A stretch of 64,000 bases of DNA from Paenirhodobacter ferrireducens (GTDB lineage Bacteria; Pseudomonadota; Alphaproteobacteria; Rhodobacterales; Rhodobacteraceae), in contig NZ_SAVB01000018.1 of the NCBI RefSeq assembly GCF_004022265.1, positions 1 to 64,000 on the forward strand, read 5' to 3'. Made by a program: the position numbers and the translations under genes. The notes under the pieces were generated by a model. That model was given only the letters and a program-made list of their open reading frames with translations. It was not told the origin of the DNA and did not search any database. Below are positions 57,320-64,000 of this stretch, one piece after another (position 1 is the first letter of the stretch; each line of letters starts with the position of its first letter).

Positions 57320-58585
57320 TCAGCGCAGCCGTTCGAGCAGCGAGAGCGAGGCATAGCCATCGGGCGCCAGCCCGTTCGCGCGCTGGTAGGCCTCGATCGC
57401 GGCGATGCTGTTCGCGCCGATCATGCCGTCGGTGCCCTGGGTGTCATAGCCAAGCGCGGTGAGCCGCGTCTGCAGCTCGCTGCGCTCGGCCTGGGTCAGC
57501 GAGCGGGCGTCGCGCGGCCAGGGATGGACGAAGGGCCCCGCCCCCTTCAGCCGGTCGGACAGATGCCCGACCCCGATCACATAGGCATCGGCGTTGTTGT
57601 AACGCGAGATCGCAGTGAAATTGCCGAAGATCATCAGGGCCGGACCGCCCGCCCCGGCGGGCAGCAGGATCGAGGCCGGGCCGTAATTCGGCACCGTGCC
57701 GCCGTTCACCCCCCGCACGCCAAGCGCCGCCCAGTCAGAGGGCGACTTCTTCGTCTTCTTGCCGGCGAGGTTGTAGTTGAACCCCTGCGGCAGGCGCACC
57801 TCGACCCCCCAGGGCTGGCCCTTCGACCAGCCCGAGCGCGCCAGATAGGCCGCGGTCGAGGCGAGCGCATCGGCCGGGTTGTCCGACCAGATGTCGCGCT
57901 TGCCGTCGCCGGTGAAATCGACCGCGAAGGACAGGTAGGAGGAGGGGATGAACTGCGTGTGCCCCATCGCGCCCGCCCAGGACCCGGTCATGTGCCGCGC
58001 ATCGGTGTCGCCCGCCTGGATGATCTTCAGCGCGTCGATGAACTGTTGCGCGAAGAAGTTGCCGCGGCGGCCGTCATAGGCGAGCGTCGCCAGCGCCGGC
58101 ACGATCAGCACCTTGCCGCGGTTGTTGCCGAAGTTCGACTCCATGCCCCAAACTGCGACGACGACCTCCTTCTCGACGCCATAGCGCGCCTCGATCTGGT
58201 TCAGCAGCGCCGCATGCTCGCGCAGCGCCGCGCGGCCGTTCTCGATCCGGGTGTCGGAGACCGCGCTGTCGAGATATTGCCAGATCGTCTTGGTGAACTC
58301 GGCCTGATTGCGGTCGCGCTCGATCACCTTCGGGTTGTAGCGGATGCCCCGGGTGGCATTGGCCCAGGTCGTCTCGCTGATCCCCGAGGCCAGCGCGCGC
58401 GGCTTGAAGGTGACGAGCCAGTTCTCGAAGCCGCGCTGCACGGCCGGGTCGACGGTGGGAATCTCTTCGATCATCTGGCTCTCTCCGCGCTTCGGCTGCT
58501 CGGCCCGGCCGATCGGGCCGGCGCAGGCCGAAAGCCCGGCAAGGGCGACGAGGGACAGGGTGGCAATCTTTACGACACGGATCAT
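57320..58585 (-). CDS. Lytic murein transglycosylase, MltB family, with peptidoglycan-binding domain
   Basis: 421-residue lipoprotein (signal peptide with lipobox LAGLSAC) anchored in the membrane. The SLT_2 catalytic domain (about 45-345) has the general-acid glutamate in VWGMESNFGNNRG and GAMGHTQFIPSSYLSFAVDFTGDGKRDIW. The C-terminus carries a PG_binding_1 domain (LTQAERSELQTRLTALGYDTQGTDGMIGANSIAAIEAYQRANGL). It cleaves glycan strands to 1,6-anhydroMurNAc. Its target strands and timing are unknown. Confidence 0.94.
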   Translation of the reverse strand: MIRVVKIATLSLVALAGLSACAGPIGRAEQPKRGESQMIEEIPTVDPAVQRGFENWLVTFKPRALASGISETTWANATRGIRYNPKVIERDRNQAEFTKTIWQYLDSAVSDTRIENGRAALREHAALLNQIEARYGVEKEVVVAVWGMESNFGNNRGKVLIVPALATLAYDGRRGNFFAQQFIDALKIIQAGDTDARHMTGSWAGAMGHTQFIPSSYLSFAVDFTGDGKRDIWSDNPADALASTAAYLARSGWSKGQPWGVEVRLPQGFNYNLAGKKTKKSPSDWAALGVRGVNGGTVPNYGPASILLPAGAGGPALMIFGNFTAISRYNNADAYVIGVGHLSDRLKGAGPFVHPWPRDARSLTQAERSELQTRLTALGYDTQGTDGMIGANSIAAIEAYQRANGLAPDGYASLSLLERLR

Positions 58586-58665
58586 GGGCTCTGCTCGCTG
58601 TTTGTTGTTACGAAACAGTGTAGCAGGCCGGCGCCCGGTCGCAATCCGCCTTGGCGGGCGATCGC

Positions 58666-59034
58666 TCAGCCGCGCTCGCCCCGGTCCTCGCCGTAGAAGG
58701 GCGTCATCTGCGCCACGATCACCGAGTTTTCGGCCAGCGCGCGGTCCATCAGCGCGCGTTCCTCGTCGTCGATCTCGTGGCCGAGTTTCTCCCGCTCGGC
58801 CAGCGTGCCATAGCCGGTGACGTCAAGCGGCGCGAGATCGGCCTGTTTCAGGATCGCCACGGTCTCGCGCACCGCCTCGGCCTCGTCGACGCCCGAGGCA
58901 TAGATCACCAGCCCCGCCCCGGTCGCGCCCTTCGGCAGGCCGTCGTTCTCGTGCCGGCCGACCTCGACCAGCAGGGTATAGACCTGCTGCGGCCGTTTCG
59001 CCTTGGCGGGCTTGTCCTCGGGGGTCTCGGTCAT
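58666..59034 (-). CDS. Small acidic protein of unknown function next to dapD
   Basis: 122 residues, acidic, rich in Glu/Asp/Lys at both ends. The middle (QQVYTLLVEVGRHENDGLPKGATGAGLVIYASGVDEAEAVRETVAILKQADLAPLDVTGYG) looks like a ferredoxin-like alpha/beta fold. No signal peptide, cysteine cluster or catalytic motif is visible. It is 50 bp downstream of dapD on the same strand with GGAG before the ATG. I recall similar genes beside dapD in relatives, but no function. Confidence 0.75.
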   Translation of the reverse strand: MTETPEDKPAKAKRPQQVYTLLVEVGRHENDGLPKGATGAGLVIYASGVDEAEAVRETVAILKQADLAPLDVTGYGTLAEREKLGHEIDDEERALMDRALAENSVIVAQMTPFYGEDRGERG

Positions 59035-59084
59035 GGCGGGGCTCCGGAAAAGGGGGGCAGGCCGCTGGCCCGCCCCGGTCGCGC

Positions 59085-59912
59085 TCAGTCGCGCAGCAGC
59101 TCGTTGATGCCGGTCTTCGACCGGGTCTGCGCGTCGACACGCTTCACGATCACTGCGCAATAGAGGTTCACGCCGTTCTTCGACGGCAGCGAGCCCGAGA
59201 CGACAACCGAATAGGGCGGCACTTCGCCATACATGATCTCGCCGGTCTCGCGGTCGACGATCTTCGTCGACTTGCCGATGAACACCCCCATGCCGAGAAC
59301 CGAGCCCTCACGCACGATCACGCCCTCGACCACCTCGGAGCGGGCGCCGATGAAGCAGTTGTCCTCGATGATCGTCGGGCCGGCCTGCATCGGTTCCAGC
59401 ACGCCGCCGATGCCGACGCCGCCCGACAGGTGCACGTTCTTGCCGATCTGCGCGCAGGAACCGACCGTCGCCCAGGTGTCGACCATCGTGTTCTCGTCGA
59501 CATAGGCGCCGAGGTTGACGAAGGACGGCATCAGCACCACGCCCTTGCCGATGAAGGCCGAGCGGCGCACGATGCAGTTCGGCACGGCGCGGAACCCGGC
59601 CTGGGTCCATTCCGGCTCGCCCCAGCCGGCGAACTTGCTGTCGACCTTGTCCCACCAGCTCGAGCCCTGCGGCCCGCCCGACTGCATCGCCATGTCCTTC
59701 AGCCGGAAGCCGAGCAGCACCGCCTTCTTCGCCCACTGGTTCACCTGCCAGCTGCCATCGGCCATCTTCTCGGCGACGCGCAGCTTGCCGGTGTCGAGCG
59801 CGGCAAGTGTCTCCTCGATCGCGTCCCGCACCGCGCCCTTGCTGGCGGGGGTGATGGTGTCGCGGGTTTCCCAGGCAACTTCGATGGCGGCTTCGAGCGA
59901 GGATGTGGACAT
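59085..59912 (-). CDS. dapD: Tetrahydrodipicolinate N-succinyltransferase
   Basis: 275-residue left-handed beta-helix acyltransferase of the succinylase DAP pathway. The helical N-domain (1-90) is followed by hexapeptide repeats (about 100-235), with [40 protein letters not shown] and [33 protein letters not shown] precedes the ATG. The enzyme's product would be a DapC substrate, supporting the assignment of the aminotransferase at 4-5 kb. Confidence 0.97.
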   Translation of the reverse strand: MSTSSLEAAIEVAWETRDTITPASKGAVRDAIEETLAALDTGKLRVAEKMADGSWQVNQWAKKAVLLGFRLKDMAMQSGGPQGSSWWDKVDSKFAGWGEPEWTQAGFRAVPNCIVRRSAFIGKGVVLMPSFVNLGAYVDENTMVDTWATVGSCAQIGKNVHLSGGVGIGGVLEPMQAGPTIIEDNCFIGARSEVVEGVIVREGSVLGMGVFIGKSTKIVDRETGEIMYGEVPPYSVVVSGSLPSKNGVNLYCAVIVKRVDAQTRSKTGINELLRD

Positions 59913-60003
59913 GGGCGTCCTCCGGATCTTGCGGTTTCAGGTGGCTTCTGCTTGCCTCTCCCTATAGTTGGAAGCAGCCGCAGGCGCAACGAGCAGGACC
60001 GCC

Positions 60004-60828
60004 ATGACAGAAGAGCACAGCAGCCATACGTTCCGCGATTCGATCGAGGACGCAAGGGCCTCGCACCGCATCCCGGACACGCCGCAAAGCCGCTCTCCCG
60101 CCTATCGCCTCGCCTTCATCGACGAAGAATTCATGATGCGCCCAGAACTGCGCCCGGTGCGGCTGCAACTTGAACTGCTGAAGCCGCAGATGGTGCTCGA
60201 CGAGCGCGGCATCGAGAGCACGGTGGTGATGTTCGGCGGCGCCCGCATCCCCGCGCCCGAGAAGAAAGAGACGGCCAAGACCCCGGCTCTTGCGGAACTG
60301 TCGCATTTCTACGAGGAGGCGCGCCGCTTCGCCCGCGCGGTGACCGAACGCTCGCTCGAGACCTATGGCCGCCAGCTGGTCGTGTGCACCGGCGGCGGGC
60401 CGGGCGTGATGGAGGCCGGCAACCTCGGCGCGCACGAGGCCGGCGGCCAGTCGATCGGGCTCAATATCATGCTGCCGCACGAGCAGGCACCAAATGCCTG
60501 GGTGACGCCGGATCTCAGCTTCAACTTCCACTATTTCGCCATCCGCAAGATGCATTTCCTGATGCGCGCGCGCGCGGTCTGTGTCTTCCCGGGCGGCTTC
60601 GGCACGCTCGACGAGATGTTCGAGGCGCTGACCCTGATCCAGACGCGACGGATGCGGCGGATCCCGTTCATCCTGTTCGGCACCGAGTTCTGGAAGAGCG
60701 TGGTGAACTGGACCATGCTGGCCGAGGCCGGCACGATCTCGCCGCAGGATCTCGAGCTGATCTCCTTCGTCGAGACCGCAGCAGATGCGCTCGCAATCAT
60801 TGACGGCTGGGATTACGGCTGTGAGTAA
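60004..60828 (+). CDS. LOG family protein (TIGR00730-like)
   Basis: 274 residues. Hallmarks are VVCTGGGPGVMEAGNLGA (near 128) and FPGGFGTLDEMFEALTLIQ (near 199). They mark a lysine-decarboxylase-like Rossmann fold that in LOG proteins hydrolyses nucleoside 5'-monophosphates to base and ribose phosphate. The N-terminal 75-residue extension puts it in the longer LOG subgroup. The substrate here is unproven. It ends 1 bp before the preferred start of the next gene. Confidence 0.9.
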   Translation: MTEEHSSHTFRDSIEDARASHRIPDTPQSRSPAYRLAFIDEEFMMRPELRPVRLQLELLKPQMVLDERGIESTVVMFGGARIPAPEKKETAKTPALAELSHFYEEARRFARAVTERSLETYGRQLVVCTGGGPGVMEAGNLGAHEAGGQSIGLNIMLPHEQAPNAWVTPDLSFNFHYFAIRKMHFLMRARAVCVFPGGFGTLDEMFEALTLIQTRRMRRIPFILFGTEFWKSVVNWTMLAEAGTISPQDLELISFVETAADALAIIDGWDYGCE

Positions 60829-60829
60829 C

Positions 60830-62395
60830 ATGGACACGGCGCGCGCGCGCTCTTTGGCACTGGCGATGCTGATCGCCTTCGCGGCGGTGGCGGTGGCGGG
60901 CGTGCTGCTGCGGCCACTGATCCCGATCGACGAGACGCGCTATATCGACGTCGCCTGGGAGATGCGGGTGACCGGCGATTTCCTGGTGCCGCACAAGAAC
61001 TTCGAGATCTACACTGACAAGCCGCCGATGCTGTTCTGGCTGATGAACCTGGTGTGGTTCCTCACCGGCCATGTCAGCGACATCGGCGCGCGGCTGGTCG
61101 GGCCGGCCTTCGGGCTGGCAGCGGTCTGGGGCAGCTGGCGGCTTGGCGCGCGACTGTGGGACGAGACGACGGGCGCGATCGCCGCCGCGGTGCTGGCCGG
61201 AACCAGCTTCTTCGCGATCTACGGCGGCGCGGTGATGTTCGACACGATGCTCGCCGCGGCGACGGTCGGCGGTCTGCTGGCGCTGGTCAGCGCAACCTCG
61301 GCGCCGGGGGTGAACCGGCGGGCCTGGGCGGGCTTTGGCCTGGCGCTGGCCTTCGGGGTGCTGGCGAAGGGGCCGGTGATCCTGCTGCATCTCGGACCGG
61401 CGCTGCTGACGGTGCCGCTCTGGGCGAATTCCATCCGCCGGCCGAGCGGCGGTGAGATTGCGCGCGGCGCGGCGCTTGCCCTTGTGATCGCGCTGGCGAT
61501 CGTCGGGCTCTGGGTGGTGCCGGCGGCGATTCTGGGCGGGCCGGAATACCGGCACATGATCTTGTGGGAACAGACCGCGGGCCGCACCGTGCAATCCTTT
61601 GCCCATGCCCGGCCGTGGTACTGGCTGCTGGCGCTGACGCCGCTGCTGCTCTTCCCCTGGGTCTGGACGCCCTCGCTGTGGCGCGGGCTGCGGCGGCTGT
61701 CGCTGTCGGATCGCGCGCTGCGGCTGTGCCTGATCCAGGCCGGGGCGGGGCTCGTGCTGTTCTCGCTCGTCTCGGGCAAGCAGGTGCATTACCTGATCCC
61801 GGAACTTCCGGCCGTGGCGCTGATCTTCGCCCGCGCGCTGATCGCGGGCGGGCGTGGCGAGGTGCGCGGACTTGGCGCGCTGCCGGCGGCGCTGCTGGTA
61901 CTGCTGGCGGGCGGGGCGGCCCTCGCCGCAGCGCTCGGCAAGGGCGATGCGACGACGGTCGCGATGCTGCAACCGCTCGCCCCGGTCGCGGGCTTTGCGG
62001 TCTTGTGCCTGATCCTTGCGCTGGCCGCACTGGTGCTGCCGCGCGTCGCGGGGCTGGCCACGCTGGGGCTTGGCTTCGTGCTGGCGCTTCTGGGGCTGAT
62101 CGGCACCACCGGGCTCGCGCCGGCCTATGACACCACCCCGATCGCGCAGATCCTTGCGGCGCATCAGGACCAGGGCATGGCGGTGGTCACCGACCGCTAC
62201 AACGCCGAATTCGGCTTCGAGGGGCGGCTGACGAAACCCGTCGATGTGCTGGAGCCGGAACAGGCCGAGGCCTGGCTGAGCACGCACCCGGGCGGCATGC
62301 TGGCGAGTGAGTGCAAGGCGGTGACGCGGCCGGGCGAACCCGAGTACCGCATCCACTTCTACGGCGCCGACTGGTGCCTGTGGCAGGGCCGCTGA
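60830..62395 (+). CDS. GT39/ArnT-like membrane glycosyltransferase
   Basis: 521 residues with about 11-12 membrane segments. The first periplasmic loop has PIDETRYIDVAWEMRVTGDFLVPHKNFEIYTDKPPMLFW, the acidic catalytic site and KPP typical of the ArnT/PMT (GT39) superfamily. It would use a polyprenyl-phosphate sugar to modify lipid A or a surface polymer; the true donor is unknown. A C-terminal soluble domain of about 90 residues follows. ATG 60830 and GTG 60821 are both possible starts, the latter overlapping the LOG stop. Confidence 0.87.
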   Translation: MDTARARSLALAMLIAFAAVAVAGVLLRPLIPIDETRYIDVAWEMRVTGDFLVPHKNFEIYTDKPPMLFWLMNLVWFLTGHVSDIGARLVGPAFGLAAVWGSWRLGARLWDETTGAIAAAVLAGTSFFAIYGGAVMFDTMLAAATVGGLLALVSATSAPGVNRRAWAGFGLALAFGVLAKGPVILLHLGPALLTVPLWANSIRRPSGGEIARGAALALVIALAIVGLWVVPAAILGGPEYRHMILWEQTAGRTVQSFAHARPWYWLLALTPLLLFPWVWTPSLWRGLRRLSLSDRALRLCLIQAGAGLVLFSLVSGKQVHYLIPELPAVALIFARALIAGGRGEVRGLGALPAALLVLLAGGAALAAALGKGDATTVAMLQPLAPVAGFAVLCLILALAALVLPRVAGLATLGLGFVLALLGLIGTTGLAPAYDTTPIAQILAAHQDQGMAVVTDRYNAEFGFEGRLTKPVDVLEPEQAEAWLSTHPGGMLASECKAVTRPGEPEYRIHFYGADWCLWQGR

Positions 62396-62419
62396 GAACG
62401 TCCTGAAACGATCGCGATC

Positions 62420-62441
62420 CCGGCCGCCCCTGCGCGGCCGG
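62420..62441. other. Hairpin between convergent GT39-like and rlmN genes
   Basis: CCGGCCGC and GCGGCCGG pair across a 6-nt loop, between the two stop codons. There is no T run, so it is a weak terminator candidate. Confidence 0.4.
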
Positions 62442-62450
62442 ACGCGGGGC

Positions 62451-63632
62451 TTACAGCCCCGCCTCGGCGGCGATCTGCGCCTTCGACTTGCGCGCCCGCT
62501 CGGTCGCCGATTTCAGCTGACCGCAGGCGGCCATGATGTCCTCGCCGCGCGGGGTGCGGATCGGGCTGGCATAGCCCGCCTTGTAGATGATGTCGGCGAA
62601 GGCCTCGATCCGGTCCCAGTCGCTGCGCTGATAGGGCGCACCGGGCCATTCGTTGAACGGGATCAGGTTGATCTTCGCCGGGATGCCGCGGATCAGCTTG
62701 ACCAGCCGGCGCGCGTCGTCGTCGGTGTCGTTCACATCCTTCAGCATCACGTATTCAAACGTGATCCGCTCGCTGTTCGACAGCCGCGGGTATTCGCGCA
62801 GCGTGTTCAGCAGCGTCTCGATGTTCCAGCGCTTGTTGATCGGCACCAGCTTGTCGCGCACCTCGTCGGTGGTGGCGTGGAAGCTGACCGCCAGCAGACA
62901 GCCGATTTCCTCGGCGGCGCGGGCGATCTCGGGCACCACGCCCGAGGTCGAGAGCGTGATCCGCCGGCGGCTGAGAGAGATCCCCTCGCCGTCCATCACC
63001 ACCGACATCGCATCGCGCACGTTGTCGAAGTTGTAAAGCGGCTCGCCCATGCCCATCAGCACGACGTTCGACACCAGCCGCACGTCGTTCTTCGGTTCGC
63101 CCGGCTCGGGCCATTCGCCGAGGTCGTCGCGCGCCACCAGAACCTGGCCGACGATCTCGCCCGCGGTCAGGTTGCGCACCAGCTTCTGCGTGCCGGTGTG
63201 GCAGAAGGTGCAGGTCAGCGTGCAGCCCACCTGCGAGCTGATGCACAGCGTGCCGCGGCTTTCCTCGGGGATGTAGACCATCTCCACCTCGTGCCCGCCG
63301 GCGATGCGCAGCAGATACTTGCGGGTGCCGTCGAGCGAGACCTGCCGGGTCACCACCTCGGGCAGGCCGATCTCGAACTTCTCGTCGAGCAGCGCGCGGT
63401 AGTCCTTGGCAAGGTTCGTCATCTGCGCGAAGTCGCGCACGCCCCAGTGATAGACCCACTGCCAGATCTGGCCGACGCGCATCTTCGCCTGCTTCTCGGG
63501 CGTGCCGGCCTCGATCAGCGCGGCGCGCAGCTGCTCGCGGGTGAGCCCCACGAGGTTCACCTTGCCGCCTTCGGGCAGCTTGCGCGGAATGGTCAGCACG
63601 TCTTGAGTGATCGGTGCGGAGGGCGTGGTCAT
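62451..63632 (-). CDS. rlmN: 23S rRNA (adenine2503-C2)-methyltransferase
   Basis: 393-residue radical-SAM enzyme that methylates A2503 of 23S rRNA and A37 of some tRNAs. The CX3CX2C cluster is C137, C141, C144 ([12 protein letters not shown]). The methylated cysteine sits in [11 protein letters not shown] near the C-terminus. [15 protein letters not shown] and the [17 protein letters not shown] block confirm RlmN, not Cfr. An upstream TATATG on the minus strand may be a -10 element. Confidence 0.97.
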   Translation of the reverse strand: MTTPSAPITQDVLTIPRKLPEGGKVNLVGLTREQLRAALIEAGTPEKQAKMRVGQIWQWVYHWGVRDFAQMTNLAKDYRALLDEKFEIGLPEVVTRQVSLDGTRKYLLRIAGGHEVEMVYIPEESRGTLCISSQVGCTLTCTFCHTGTQKLVRNLTAGEIVGQVLVARDDLGEWPEPGEPKNDVRLVSNVVLMGMGEPLYNFDNVRDAMSVVMDGEGISLSRRRITLSTSGVVPEIARAAEEIGCLLAVSFHATTDEVRDKLVPINKRWNIETLLNTLREYPRLSNSERITFEYVMLKDVNDTDDDARRLVKLIRGIPAKINLIPFNEWPGAPYQRSDWDRIEAFADIIYKAGYASPIRTPRGEDIMAACGQLKSATERARKSKAQIAAEAGL

Positions 63633-63695
63633 GGCAATGTCCCGGCAATGAAGCGCTTCATATAGGGGATTCGCGCCCGAAACGGTAGTGCAAAT

Positions 63696-63720
63696 GCAAA
63701 AGCCCCGGCACTGCCGGGGC
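63696..63720 (-). terminator. Terminator after the IalB-family gene
   Basis: GCCCCGGC-ACT-GCCGGGGC (63702-63720), followed on the minus strand by TTTTGC. Confidence 0.8.
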
Positions 63721-63746
63721 CTGCGTCGCGCAATGGGGCGCCTAGC

Positions 63747-64000
63747 TTACTTGCAGCGCTTGGCGGCCTCGTCCATCGCGGCGGTGAAGCCCATCAGCGA
63801 GAACTTGTCGCTGGTCTGCGTGCCGCGCGCCGAATGCGCGGTGATCGTCACGTCGGCACCGCCCTTCAGCGCCGCGATGATCTTCGCATCCTGATCGGCC
63901 GAGCCCGCCCAGGCGCCCTCGCCATCGGTGAAGAGCTGGAATTTCTGGCCGTTGTTCACCACCATGTCGGCGGTCGAGCCCGGGGCGAAAGGATAGCCAC
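63747..64000 (-). CDS. Invasion-associated locus B (IalB) family protein, 5' end beyond window
   Basis: Only the last 84 residues are visible. GYPFAPGSTADMVVNNGQKFQLFTDGEGAWAGSADQDAKIIAALKGGADVTITAHSARGTQTSDKFSLMGFTAAMDEAAKRC is the conserved C-terminal half of the IalB domain. These proteins are periplasmic or secreted in alphaproteobacteria and their exact role is unclear. The frame is open to the window edge. A terminator follows. Confidence 0.9.
   Translation of the reverse strand, partial: GYPFAPGSTADMVVNNGQKFQLFTDGEGAWAGSADQDAKIIAALKGGADVTITAHSARGTQTSDKFSLMGFTAAMDEAAKRCK

Overview
This window is an ordinary stretch of GC-rich (roughly two-thirds G+C) alphaproteobacterial chromosome. 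It most likely comes from the Rhodobacter group of Rhodobacteraceae. The clues are the porin at 39859-40866, which closely resembles Rhodobacter porins as I remember them, the order lspA - DUF3035 lipoprotein - M16 - M16, the order rsmB - heparinase - purH, DUF3576 followed by leuS, and an NnrU protein. About 61 protein genes are packed tightly, often with 4-bp start/stop overlaps. I see no tRNA, rRNA, CRISPR array, insertion sequence, integrase or prophage gene.

Layout. 1-6.6 kb (minus): partial lolA at a damaged left edge, ftsK, a DapC-type aminotransferase and an amidase. 6.7-12.2 kb: a UbiH-family hydroxylase on plus, then on minus Trm112-like, LON-substrate-binding, CnoX-like thioredoxin, exonuclease III and an aldehyde dehydrogenase. 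12.4-16.9 kb: a 1-Cys peroxiredoxin and a small divergent glycosyltransferase island. 17-23.4 kb (minus): an RNA-metabolism block (rbfA, truB, rpsO, pnp) interleaved with a phosphodiester glycosidase, DUF1643, an RTX-like fragment and a Nudix hydrolase. 23.5-36.9 kb (almost all plus): dapB, rsmB, heparinase, purH, lspA, DUF3035, two M16 proteins, mutL, rmuC and DUF3775, with a 59-residue DUF1674 gene on minus. 37-41 kb: a CenR-like response regulator, ribA, a YggS protein and a porin. 41.2-47.1 kb (plus): DUF3576, leuS, lptE, holA and a flavoprotein. 47-51.3 kb: an M19 dipeptidase, a GST, an MFS transporter, an SDR and a SelT/W/H-like protein. 51.3-57.3 kb: adenine deaminase plus AMP nucleosidase, HU, EamA, DUF4202 and NnrU. 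57.3-64 kb: a lytic transglycosylase, a small unknown protein, dapD, a LOG protein, a GT39-like transferase, rlmN and a partial IalB-family gene.

How the genes work together. Three steps of the succinylated diaminopimelate/lysine route are present but unlinked (dapB, dapD, a DapC candidate). Envelope assembly is well represented (lolA, lspA, lptE, porin, transglycosylase, CenR-like regulator, glycosyltransferases). Amn and Ade are coupled and would convert AMP to adenine and then hypoxanthine. Translation and RNA processing genes (rpsO, pnp, truB, rbfA, rsmB, rlmN, leuS) are numerous.

The most interesting non-coding signal is a modular repeat, a box near TTTCATCTTGCCNCAAATACCTC with a GGGGCAGCGCCCC hairpin. 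It sits at the 3' ends of convergent genes at 24.34, 36.9 and 39.02 kb, with a diverged relative at 10.66-10.75 kb. Apart from that, the glycosyltransferase island and a possible rpsO leader structure deserve the closest look. I found no convincing undescribed defence, mobile or secretion system.
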